Under the pieces are notes generated by a model. That model saw only the letters and a program-made list of their open reading frames with translations. It did no database searches and was not told where the DNA came from. Shown piece after piece: positions 27,525 through 35,702 of a stretch of DNA of 64,000 nucleotides (positions are counted from its first letter, which is position 1; each line of letters starts with the position of its first letter). The DNA comes from Cyclobacteriaceae bacterium. Lineage in GTDB: Bacteria; Bacteroidota; Bacteroidia; Cytophagales; Cyclobacteriaceae. The position numbers and the translations under genes were made by a program. Location of the stretch: NCBI GenBank assembly GCA_019638355.1, contig JAHBTY010000002.1, forward strand, positions 134,501 to 198,500, read 5' to 3'.

Positions 27525-28100
27525 ATGAAAAAATTACCTGTACTTGTTGCGCTGCTGTTTATGGCCGGTGCTGCCACTGCACAAACCACCTGGAAAATTG
27601 ACAAGGGCCACTCCAAAGTTGGTTTTAGCGTTACCCACATGGTGGTAGCCGAAACCGAAGGCAAGTTTGACGACTTTGAAGGAAGCGTTGTAAGCAAAGC
27701 CGATGATTTTAATGGCGCAGAGGTTTCGTTTACTGCAAAAGTTGGCTCCATTAACACGGCAAACGAAAGACGAGATGGCCACCTGAAATCGCCTGATTTT
27801 TTTGACGCTGAAAAATTTCCTGAGATAACATTTAAGGGCATTCTGGTAAAAGAGGGCGGCAAGTATAAGCTAAAAGGAGACTTTACGATGAAGGGTGTAA
27901 CCAAAAAGGTTGAATTTGATGTAACCTATGGCGGCAAAATCAACACCGGTCGTGGTGAAAAATCTGGATTTAAATTGACCGGAACTATTAACCGCCAGGA
28001 GTATGGCCTGAGCTGGGCTAATAAAACCCCGGGTGGCGAAATGGTTGTGAGCGATGAAGTTCAACTAATTGTAAAAGTTGAACTGGATAAGCAAGCTTAA
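27525..28100 (+). CDS. YceI family periplasmic lipid-binding protein
   Basis: 191 residues with a signal peptide (about 1-20, AGAATA-Q). The lipocalin-like YceI barrel is visible from TTWKIDKGHSKVGFSVTHMVVAETEGKFDDFEG through DGHLKSPDFFDAEKFPEITF and FTMKGVTKKVEFDV to a C-terminal strand VSDEVQLIVKVEL. Relatives bind isoprenoid or fatty-acid ligands in the periplasm. It lies upstream of a marR gene, separated by a terminator-like hairpin. Confidence 0.94.
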   Translation: MKKLPVLVALLFMAGAATAQTTWKIDKGHSKVGFSVTHMVVAETEGKFDDFEGSVVSKADDFNGAEVSFTAKVGSINTANERRDGHLKSPDFFDAEKFPEITFKGILVKEGGKYKLKGDFTMKGVTKKVEFDVTYGGKINTGRGEKSGFKLTGTINRQEYGLSWANKTPGGEMVVSDEVQLIVKVELDKQA

Positions 28101-28116
28101 TTAAAAAATCAGCATA

Positions 28117-28147
28117 TGAAAGTGCCACTTGGCACTTTCATTTTTTT
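28117..28147 (+). terminator. Intrinsic terminator between yceI and marR, abutting the marR start
   Basis: A perfect 11-bp stem (TGAAAGTGCCA / TGGCACTTTCA, 2-nt apparent loop) is followed by seven T residues, and the marR ATG begins at the very next base. It would end most yceI transcripts and leave no room for a separate marR leader. Confidence 0.88.
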
Positions 28148-28597
28148 ATGAAGCTGGAACAGGAAATCAAGCAAGAAAAATTTAAAAGCGAGCAACACAA
28201 GGCTGTGCTCAACATTTTGTTTACAGCCAACTGGATTCAAACCATACAAAAAGAATTTTTTGAGCCCTTTGGTATTACCGGGCAGCAATACAACATCCTT
28301 CGCATTCTACGAGGGCAACACCCTAATCGCATTTGCGCCTACGAAATTAAAAGCCGCATGTTGGATAAAAACTCCGATGTATCGCGTTTGCTCGATCGTT
28401 TGATTGGAAAAAAGTTAATTGAAAAATCTACCAGCAAACAAGACAAGCGTGCATCCGAAATTCGCATTACCGCACAAGGTTTAACCCTATTAGATAACCT
28501 TGACTCCGTAATCAATTCGCTTGATAATGAAGTAATGAAGCTAACTACTCCAGATGCCAAAAAACTAAATGCATTGCTGGATAGCTGCCGCGATTAA
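28148..28597 (+). CDS. MarR family transcriptional regulator
   Basis: 149 residues. A winged helix-turn-helix is flanked by dimerisation helices: FGITGQQYNILRILRGQHPNRICAYEIKSRMLDKNSDVSRLLDRLIGKKLIEKSTSKQDKRASEIRITAQG. The D-K-R wing motif is present. The ATG is fixed by the terminator directly before it. Two palindromes before yceI are candidate targets. Its stop overlaps the stop of the convergent pepF-like gene. Confidence 0.92.
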   Translation: MKLEQEIKQEKFKSEQHKAVLNILFTANWIQTIQKEFFEPFGITGQQYNILRILRGQHPNRICAYEIKSRMLDKNSDVSRLLDRLIGKKLIEKSTSKQDKRASEIRITAQGLTLLDNLDSVINSLDNEVMKLTTPDAKKLNALLDSCRD

Positions 28598-30315
28598 ATT
28601 ACAGCTAACTCCTGTTTCACAAAATCCATTAGTTCTTTTATATAGGCGCGGCTAAAATCAAACTTAATACCGGCCGCAGCATAAATTTCGGGTATGGTAT
28701 TCAGGTTGCCCAGTTTCAATGCATTCATGTAGTCTTGCAATCCTTTTTGATTATTCCGTTTGTAATTCCGCCATAGCGCAATGGCACCTAACTGCGCCAT
28801 GCCGTACTCGATGTAATAAAACGGCACTTCGTACAAATGTAATTGTTTTTGCCACAGGTAATCGCGCGCTATTTCCTGACCATTCCAATTGGTAACGGTA
28901 TCGGCAAAGCGCGCAAACACTTCGTTCCACTTTTGCTTCCGTACCTCCGGGGTGTGGTTCGGGTTTTCGTAAATCCAATGTTGAAACTGATCGATAGTGG
29001 CTACCCACGGCAATGTTTCAATAATATCTTCCAATTGTTCGCGCTTTGCACGCTTCAGTTCAGCTTCATCTGTAAAAAAGATATCCCAATGTTTCATCGA
29101 GATCAATTCCATACTCATCGATGCCAACTCGGCCACTTCCATGGGTGGCGATTTAAAATCAGCCAGTGCTAAATCTTTTGTTAGAAAATTATGAACGGCA
29201 TGGCCACCTTCATGCATGATGGTTGTCATATCGCGCATGGTTGAGGTTGCATTCATAAAAATGAAAGGCACACCAATTTCGGCCAACGGATAATTATAAC
29301 CACCAGGTGCCTTACCCTTGCGCGATTCCAAATCGAGGTGGCCCATCTCCTTCATAATTGATAAGCATTGACCCAGAAAGGGATCTAACCTTTGGAAACA
29401 TTCAATTGATTTTTCAGTAAGATCTTTTCCGTTTTCAAACGCTTTTAGCGGAGGCAAGCCATCTGCATCTACTGCTTTATCCCACGGTTTTAATTTATCC
29501 ACACCCAACTTTTGTTTGCGTTCTTTACTAAGTTGATTCAGAATTGGAACCACTTCGGTGGCAATGGCTTCGTGAAAATTAAAACAATCCGTTGGTGTGT
29601 AGTCAAAACGCCCGTACGACTTAAACATATAATCGCGAAAATTCTGTTGGCCCGCATTGATCGAAACCTGGTGGCGCAATTGAACAAGATTGCTAAACAA
29701 TGAATCTAACGTCTCTTTATCTTTTAATCTACGTTCCGAAATTTTAAGATAAGCCTGCTCGCGTTTGGTCCGATCGGTTGATTGGAGAATTACCCCGGCC
29801 TGTTGCAGCGTTAGCTCTTTGCCATCTATCTCCACCGTCATCGCACCGGAAAGCTGGGCATACTTTTGTGTTTCGGTATTGATTTGCGTAAACAGTGAAA
29901 TGTTTTCTTCGCGAAAGAGTTCGATGTCTTTCTTAAGATTGCGAATCAGGATTTTATAACCCGGTTGCTGTTCCAATTGCGCAAGCCCCGAAGCAGCGGC
30001 TAACTTGCGATTCAGTTGATCGGCATACGGTGCAATTTGCGGCTGAATATTCTCCACAAAATCCTGATAGCTTTTACTATATTCTTCATTATCGGTGTAG
30101 CATGTCATCTTAATATACCGCCAACCTAAATCTTCACTTATTATCGATTCCAATTCGCTTCTGTCTGATAACCATTTCTGAAGTTCAGCAGTAGTGGAAA
30201 CCGAACGAGCCAACAGCTCATCAAAGTAAGGTTTAAGTGTTTGCCAGGTGGTAATTGTAAAATCGACCGGAAGAAAATGACGGGCAGGCCGCTGGGGAAT
30301 AGAAACTGAACTCAT
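28594..30315 (-). CDS. M3 family oligoendopeptidase (PepF-like)
   Basis: 573 residues, cytoplasmic, no signal peptide. The zinc motif H-E-x-x-H is H368-E369-G-G-H372 in TTIMHEGGHAVHNFL, with the downstream glutamate in the MEVAELASMSMELIS block. N-terminal all-helical domain as in oligoendopeptidase F. It hydrolyses short peptides. The gene is convergent with marR (4-bp overlap) and divergent from the TauE gene, with 52 nt between starts. Confidence 0.92.
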   Translation of the reverse strand: MSSVSIPQRPARHFLPVDFTITTWQTLKPYFDELLARSVSTTAELQKWLSDRSELESIISEDLGWRYIKMTCYTDNEEYSKSYQDFVENIQPQIAPYADQLNRKLAAASGLAQLEQQPGYKILIRNLKKDIELFREENISLFTQINTETQKYAQLSGAMTVEIDGKELTLQQAGVILQSTDRTKREQAYLKISERRLKDKETLDSLFSNLVQLRHQVSINAGQQNFRDYMFKSYGRFDYTPTDCFNFHEAIATEVVPILNQLSKERKQKLGVDKLKPWDKAVDADGLPPLKAFENGKDLTEKSIECFQRLDPFLGQCLSIMKEMGHLDLESRKGKAPGGYNYPLAEIGVPFIFMNATSTMRDMTTIMHEGGHAVHNFLTKDLALADFKSPPMEVAELASMSMELISMKHWDIFFTDEAELKRAKREQLEDIIETLPWVATIDQFQHWIYENPNHTPEVRKQKWNEVFARFADTVTNWNGQEIARDYLWQKQLHLYEVPFYYIEYGMAQLGAIALWRNYKRNNQKGLQDYMNALKLGNLNTIPEIYAAAGIKFDFSRAYIKELMDFVKQELAVI

Positions 30316-30367
30316 TACAAAATGGTTTTGGTTTCAAAGTAATGAATTACCTTTCACAAAAAGAATT

Positions 30368-31123
30368 ATGAACCTGTTTCTCTTTCTGCTGATACTGCTA
30401 CTCTCAGAAATTTTGGGAACAATTGGTGGATTTGGTTCGTCAGTACTTTTTGTTCCGCTTGCGCAATTCTTCTTCGATTTTCAAACAGTGTTGGCGTTAA
30501 CAGGTTTGCTGCATGTATTCAGTAACACAGCCAAGCTGGTGTTTTTCTACAAAACCATTAACTGGAAACTGGTAGGTTGGTTAGGTATTGGAAGTGTTGC
30601 ATTTGTATTGGTTGGTGCCTGGCTTACACAAGTAGTTTCGTTTACTTATGCCAAAACCTTGTTGGGACTTTTTCTGGTTGGGTTCGCAACTTATCTTATA
30701 AAAAATCCTGAAGCCAACCTAAAGCCTACCAAAACTAACCTGATCTGGACTGGATCATTGGCCGGATTTATGGCTGGCTTTGTTGGTACCGGTGGCGCCA
30801 TTCGGGGTTTGGCATTAACGGCCTATCAGCTTGAAAAGAATTTTTTTGTGGGTACATCCGCAGCCATCGACTTTGGTGTAGATGTAGCTCGTTCCATTCT
30901 TTACCTGAACTTTGGTTTTTTACAACAGCAGTACTGGTGGTATGTGCCACTGCTACTGGTAGCGGCCTTTGGTGGAAGTTACATGGGCAAACTCGTGTTG
31001 GGTAAACTGAATCAACATACTTTTCAAAAGCTTGTATTGTACCTTATTCTCGGCATTGGAATTATCTTACTGTTTCAGGAAATACAACAATTCGTAAATC
31101 CCAAAACCTTGGCTGGCCGTTAG
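30368..31123 (+). CDS. TauE/SafE family membrane transporter
   Basis: 251 residues with about eight transmembrane helices. The duplicated TauE/SafE pattern is visible: EILGTIGGFGSSVLFVPLA in the first half and AGFMAGFVGTGGAIRGLALTAY in the second. Members export sulfite, sulfonates or related organic anions; the substrate here is not shown. A TTG-N17-TACCTTTC pair (30328-30355) may be its promoter. Confidence 0.88.
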   Translation: MNLFLFLLILLLSEILGTIGGFGSSVLFVPLAQFFFDFQTVLALTGLLHVFSNTAKLVFFYKTINWKLVGWLGIGSVAFVLVGAWLTQVVSFTYAKTLLGLFLVGFATYLIKNPEANLKPTKTNLIWTGSLAGFMAGFVGTGGAIRGLALTAYQLEKNFFVGTSAAIDFGVDVARSILYLNFGFLQQQYWWYVPLLLVAAFGGSYMGKLVLGKLNQHTFQKLVLYLILGIGIILLFQEIQQFVNPKTLAGR

Positions 31124-31144
31124 AAGCCGTAATCACCAATCAAT

Positions 31145-31843
31145 ATGGAATTACTCAGTACACTTGGTTTTCCACTTTTAACATTCGTCTTTCACTACCT
31201 ATTTTACCGCCAACTGAAAGGCGCTATTTTCAAAACTAATTGGTCTGCCAAACGAAAACAGAAAGTTACCTTCCGTATTGGCATTGGTTTACTTACCTGG
31301 GCTGCACTTGTAAGTGTTGTATCGCTTTCGGGTTTTACTTCGCGCTTTGAATTGTTCCCCCTCAATGCCATGCCGGTTTTGCTGGTACCACTCATTACCA
31401 TTCTTGCTTTGGTTTTATCAAAACCCACGAAAGAAATTTTACCAGAACTACCACTTCGTTCGCTAACACAGTTGCAGGTATTTCGGGTTTTTGTTGAGTT
31501 GGTACTTTGGTTACTCTTTCTGCAAAATCAATTGCCCGTACAAATAACGTTTGAGGGTCTTAACTGGGATGTGCTTACCGGTATATCAGCATTACTTGCT
31601 GTGCGCTTTTTTCTAAACTCAAAGCCCGCCATGATTATCTGGAATGTAGCGGGATTGGGTTTACTCATCAACATCGTAGTAGTATCTATTCTATCGATGC
31701 CTACTCCGTTTCGGGTTTTCAGTAATGAACCCGCCAATGTTATCGTAACCCAGTTTCCATATTTATATTTGCCGGCAAGCCTGGTAAGTTTGGCCTACAC
31801 ATTACATTTTATGTCGCTGCGCAAGTTATTACTGAAGCAGTAA
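31145..31843 (+). CDS. Seven-transmembrane protein of unknown function
   Basis: 232 residues, strongly hydrophobic, with about seven transmembrane helices (roughly 5-22, 42-62, 72-92, 108-128, 138-155, 160-185, 205-222). No family motif was recognised. It begins 21 nt after the TauE gene on the same strand, so it may be co-transcribed with it. Confidence 0.65.
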   Translation: MELLSTLGFPLLTFVFHYLFYRQLKGAIFKTNWSAKRKQKVTFRIGIGLLTWAALVSVVSLSGFTSRFELFPLNAMPVLLVPLITILALVLSKPTKEILPELPLRSLTQLQVFRVFVELVLWLLFLQNQLPVQITFEGLNWDVLTGISALLAVRFFLNSKPAMIIWNVAGLGLLINIVVVSILSMPTPFRVFSNEPANVIVTQFPYLYLPASLVSLAYTLHFMSLRKLLLKQ

Positions 31844-31882
31844 ACAAATTTTCATAACTTCCATCGGAAATAAACCTTACCG

Positions 31883-32866
31883 ATGAGAAACCTGATTTTG
31901 GCGGCACTACTTTTCGCTGCCTGCACACCCAAAGAAATTAAAACTATTGGTACAATCGAGCGGCTTGATGCTGCACTGGATGCACTTATAGACACTGATG
32001 CCACCGTTGAAATTCTGGCCGAAGGTTACGAATGGAGCGAAGGTCCGGTGTGGATTGAACAGGAAAACATGTTGTTGTTTTCGGATGTTCCAAAAAATAC
32101 GATTTACAAATGGACTGAAGCTAAGGGTGCAGAAGTTTACCTGACACCTTCGGGCTTTACAGGAACTGCTACAACCAGCAACGAGCCGGGTTCCAATGGA
32201 CTAGTTGTACACAATGATTCACTCATACTTTGCCAGCATGGCGACCGCAGGGTGGCCCGTATGAATGCGGCCTTAAGTTCTCCTAAAGCAGATTTTACGA
32301 CTCTTGCAGGCACCTATAACGAAAAACGTTTTAGCAGCCCGAACGATGCTGCCTACAATGCTGCAGGCGAATTATTTTTTACTGACCCACCGTATGGATT
32401 AGCTAAAAACGATAACGATCCCGAAAAAGAGCAACCTCATAATGGCGTTTATAAAGTTAGCAACAGTGTTGTTTCCTTGTTGGTTGATTCGCTTACCAAA
32501 CCCAATGGCATTATTGTATTGCCCGATCAGAAAAAAATTATCGTGGCCAATTCCGATCCGCAAAAAGCTATTTGGTATGAGTTTGAATTAACAGAAGGTG
32601 GTGGCGTAACCAATGCCCGTATTTTTTATGATGCTACTTCTAATCTAACCACCGACAGAGGTTTGCCTGATGGTTTAAAGGTTGATCGCAGCGGAAATAT
32701 TTTTGCAACAGGCCCCGGTGGTATCTGGATTTTTAATTTGGCAGGAAAAGTATTAGGGAAAATTAAACTCACGGAGTTGGCTGCCAACTGTGCCCTATCG
32801 CCTGATGAAAAAACGTTGTACATCACAGCGGATATGTACTTACTGCGGGTGAAACTCAGAAAGTAA
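31883..32866 (+). CDS. SMP-30/gluconolactonase family lipoprotein
   Basis: 327 residues. Lipobox cysteine at C14 (FAAC). The six-bladed propeller of the SMP-30/gluconolactonase family begins AEGYEWSEGPVWIEQENMLLFSDVPKNTIYKW and carries SSPNDAAYNAAGELFFTDPPYGL, KPNGIIVLPDQKKIIVANSD and DGLKVDRSGNIFATGPGGIWIF. These include the acidic and asparagine metal ligands. It probably hydrolyses a sugar lactone at the cell envelope. The stop overlaps the next ATG (TAATG). Confidence 0.88.
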   Translation: MRNLILAALLFAACTPKEIKTIGTIERLDAALDALIDTDATVEILAEGYEWSEGPVWIEQENMLLFSDVPKNTIYKWTEAKGAEVYLTPSGFTGTATTSNEPGSNGLVVHNDSLILCQHGDRRVARMNAALSSPKADFTTLAGTYNEKRFSSPNDAAYNAAGELFFTDPPYGLAKNDNDPEKEQPHNGVYKVSNSVVSLLVDSLTKPNGIIVLPDQKKIIVANSDPQKAIWYEFELTEGGGVTNARIFYDATSNLTTDRGLPDGLKVDRSGNIFATGPGGIWIFNLAGKVLGKIKLTELAANCALSPDEKTLYITADMYLLRVKLRK

Positions 32867-33117
32867 TGGAGGCCTGGATAACTGCACTCGGGTGGATTGG
32901 TTCGGTAGCGGTAATAGCGGCCTATGCACTTAACAGCCTGCAAAAAATAAAATCTGATTCAATAAGCTTTCAGTTGTTGAATTTAGGTGGAGCAGTATTA
33001 CTTATCATCAACAGTGTTTTTAAAGAAGCATATCCATTTACATTCATCAATACCGTGTGGGCAATTATTGCCGTTGTCTCCATTGTGAGGATGATGCAAA
33101 AGTCGGTTGCGAAATGA
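32866..33117 (+). CDS. CBU_0592-like small membrane protein
   Basis: 83 residues with three transmembrane helices (about 5-24, 35-53, 57-76). The sequence LGWIGSVAVIAAYALNSLQKIKSDSISFQLLNLGGAVLLIINSV is typical of the CBU_0592 family, which is SemiSWEET-like in layout. Function unknown. It overlaps both neighbours (1 nt and 4 nt). Confidence 0.8.
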   Translation: MEAWITALGWIGSVAVIAAYALNSLQKIKSDSISFQLLNLGGAVLLIINSVFKEAYPFTFINTVWAIIAVVSIVRMMQKSVAK

Positions 33118-34196
33118 GAAAGCTTTTGGTACTTTTTATAGTAACATTGATGGGTTGTTCGAAACAACCATCATTTGAGCAAGACGTTGATTCTATCTTT
33201 TCCTATTTAGATGGCAACAGACCAGGCGGTGCGGTAATGATTCTTAAAAATGATTCGGTTGTATTTAGGAATTCCTATGGCTTGGCCGATCTTTCCTCCC
33301 AGGAAGAGATTACTTCAAAGACTTTATTCAATACGGGATCTATTTCTAAAACTTTTGTGGCCTATGTGGTGCTAGCTCTGGCACAAGAAGGTAAACTTTC
33401 ACTAAACGATAGTATTGCAAAATACTTTCCTGATTTTAAAAATCCGGAGTTGGCAAAAAAAGTTCGAATTCATCATTTACTTACCCACACTTCGGGGTTG
33501 CCCGATAATCGCTGGCAGCATTTGGATAGCGTATTTCTGCTTACCGCGAAGGATGCCGAAAATTGGAACCCAATAAAACTGAATGATTCGTTGAACTTTG
33601 AACCAGGCACCCGCTTTGAATATTCCAACCCTGCGTTTAATGGTCTGGCTCTTATTATTGAAAAAGTTACTGGCAACAAATGGCAGGATGAAGTAAAGAA
33701 CAGGATTTTTATTCCGGCCGGAATGAACACCAGCACAATAACCGATGGCCCCTACCCCACCACCGGAGTGGCGCATGCTTATCTACAAACAGCAACCGGC
33801 TACATCGAAAAAGATTATGGCGAAGAACCTACGTTTGCCGCAGCCGGAAATGGCGGAGTGTGGAGTTCCGTTGATGAATTAGCTTTATATGAAAAAGCCT
33901 TGCGCGATCGCACCATACTGAATGAAGAGATTATCACGGCATCCCGAACAATAAAAGAATATCCAAACTGGCAGGACGCTCCCGCTTTTATGGGAACTAG
34001 TTGGTTTATTGCCCAAACTGATGATGGTTATAAAATGATTTACCACACGGGCACACAAGGTGGCTTTTATGGCGATTATGTAAGCATCCCTGAAAAGGGA
34101 ATTTTATACCTCATGCTTTGCAACACGCCCACGCCACAAGAAGAAAAGCGAACAGCCGTATTGGCGGCTTTAAAAAAATACAATTGGTTAGATTAA
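33114..34196 (+). CDS. Serine hydrolase lipoprotein, beta-lactamase-fold
   Basis: 360 residues from the ATG at 33114, which overlaps the previous stop (ATGA) and gives a clean lipoprotein signal with C15 (TLMGC). A longer in-frame start at 33057 lies inside the previous gene. Catalytic motifs: SISK (S76, K79), Y-S-N in FEYSNPAFNGLALIIEK, and a third motif HTG in MIYHTGTQGGFYGDYVSIPE. Substrate unknown. It is 4 nt before a second serine hydrolase with which it forms a tandem pair. Confidence 0.87.
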   Translation: MRKLLVLFIVTLMGCSKQPSFEQDVDSIFSYLDGNRPGGAVMILKNDSVVFRNSYGLADLSSQEEITSKTLFNTGSISKTFVAYVVLALAQEGKLSLNDSIAKYFPDFKNPELAKKVRIHHLLTHTSGLPDNRWQHLDSVFLLTAKDAENWNPIKLNDSLNFEPGTRFEYSNPAFNGLALIIEKVTGNKWQDEVKNRIFIPAGMNTSTITDGPYPTTGVAHAYLQTATGYIEKDYGEEPTFAAAGNGGVWSSVDELALYEKALRDRTILNEEIITASRTIKEYPNWQDAPAFMGTSWFIAQTDDGYKMIYHTGTQGGFYGDYVSIPEKGILYLMLCNTPTPQEEKRTAVLAALKKYNWLD

Positions 34197-34200
34197 AATT

Positions 34201-35694
34201 ATGAGAACGATTTATACAATTCTTTTTGTGGCATTCGCCTTTGTGAGCCCTGCCCAAACACCCGAAGCTAAGTTGATTAAAGAATTTGATACTTACGTTG
34301 AAAAGTCGCGCAAGCAATATGCGGTACCCGGTATGGCTGTTACCATTGTAAAAGATGGCAGAGTACTTCTTAAAAAAGGTTACGGATTGCGCAACATTAC
34401 TAAAACCGAAGCGGTGGATGATCAAACCCTGTTCGCCTGCGCCTCCACCACCAAGGCCATGACAGCCGTTTGCATGGCGATGTTGGTGGATGAAGGCAAA
34501 GTGAGTTGGAACGATCCCGTAATCAAACACCTGCCCGATTTTCAATTATATGACTCCTACGTTTCGCGCGAACTTAAAATCAGGGATTTATTTACGCACA
34601 ACTCGGGTGTTGGCAACACCGATTTTCTTTGGGGCTTGATGGATATTACTTCTGATGAAGTACTCGATCGTATGAAGCAGGTTAAACCAACTTATTCGGT
34701 TCGATCAAATTTCATTTACCAGAATATCTTTTATCTGTACGCGGGCAAAGTAATAGAAAGGGTAAGTGGTTCGCCTTGGGAAGTATTTATAAAAAAAAGA
34801 ATTTTCGATCCGCTGGGTATGACGCGCACCTATCCCCATCTGGCTAAGGTGAAAGATCCCAATCAATCCAACGCACATCATTGGGTCGATGGAAAAATTC
34901 AGGTTATTGATCGCACCAATGCCGATGCCATTGGCCCGGCAGGCAGTGTGTGGAGTTGTGTGGATGATATGAGCAAGTGGGCCATCAGTATGCTGGATAG
35001 CAGTAAATACCAAGGTGGCCGATTGCTAAAACCAGAAACCTGGAACGAACTTTTTAAACCGCAGGTAATTGTTCCGGCCAATGAATTTTATCCGACCCAA
35101 CAATTAACCAAACCCAGCTGGACAACGTATGGACTTGGTTGGTTTCAACAGGATTACAAAGGCAAGAAGATAAATTTTCATACTGGAAGTTTAGCGGGTG
35201 AAATTGCCATACACGGCCAACTACCCGATAGCAAACTGGGCATTTACGTTTTCGGAAATCTGGATCATGCAGAAGTTCGCCATGCCCTTATGTTCAAAGC
35301 CTTTGATGCTTTTGCATTGGGTGGAACGCGCGATTGGAGTTCTGAATTTCAAACATTGTATAACAATCTTGGCAAACAATATGAGCTAAAACAAAAAGCG
35401 CATGAACTGCAACGCATTGCCAACACTAAACCATCGTTGGCTTTATCGGATTACACAGGAAAATATACCAGCTCGCTTTATGGTGAAGTTATGGTAACCC
35501 TTATCAATCAAAATCTGAATCTCGCCATCAATAACGTGGTGAATGCACAGGTTTCACATTGGCATTATGATGTTTTTAGCGGTTGTTATGACAAACGGTG
35601 GTGGGGTAAAACAAAGGTTCAGTTTATGCTGGATGCCTCCGGCAAGGCGAATACGCTGTTAATTGAAGGAATGGAATTTAATCGCACTGATTGA
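34201..35694 (+). CDS. Serine hydrolase with C-terminal DUF3471-like domain
   Basis: 497 residues with a signal peptide (about 1-18). Motifs: STTK (S82, K85) in CASTTKAMTAVCMAML, YQN in FIYQNIFYLYAGKVIE, and HTG in NFHTGSLAGEIAIHGQLPD. After residue 410 a small beta domain begins ALSDYTGKYTSSLYGEVMVTL, typical of DUF3471. Exported to the periplasm or surface. It follows the lipoprotein hydrolase closely, but sequence and layout differ, so this is probably not a recent duplication. Confidence 0.87.
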   Translation: MRTIYTILFVAFAFVSPAQTPEAKLIKEFDTYVEKSRKQYAVPGMAVTIVKDGRVLLKKGYGLRNITKTEAVDDQTLFACASTTKAMTAVCMAMLVDEGKVSWNDPVIKHLPDFQLYDSYVSRELKIRDLFTHNSGVGNTDFLWGLMDITSDEVLDRMKQVKPTYSVRSNFIYQNIFYLYAGKVIERVSGSPWEVFIKKRIFDPLGMTRTYPHLAKVKDPNQSNAHHWVDGKIQVIDRTNADAIGPAGSVWSCVDDMSKWAISMLDSSKYQGGRLLKPETWNELFKPQVIVPANEFYPTQQLTKPSWTTYGLGWFQQDYKGKKINFHTGSLAGEIAIHGQLPDSKLGIYVFGNLDHAEVRHALMFKAFDAFALGGTRDWSSEFQTLYNNLGKQYELKQKAHELQRIANTKPSLALSDYTGKYTSSLYGEVMVTLINQNLNLAINNVVNAQVSHWHYDVFSGCYDKRWWGKTKVQFMLDASGKANTLLIEGMEFNRTD

Positions 35695-35702
35695 CTAATC
35701 TG

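Noticed and set aside
33057-33113. Upstream in-frame start for the lipoprotein serine hydrolase
   Set aside because: It would place 19 residues inside the previous gene and destroy the clear lipoprotein signal that begins at 33114.
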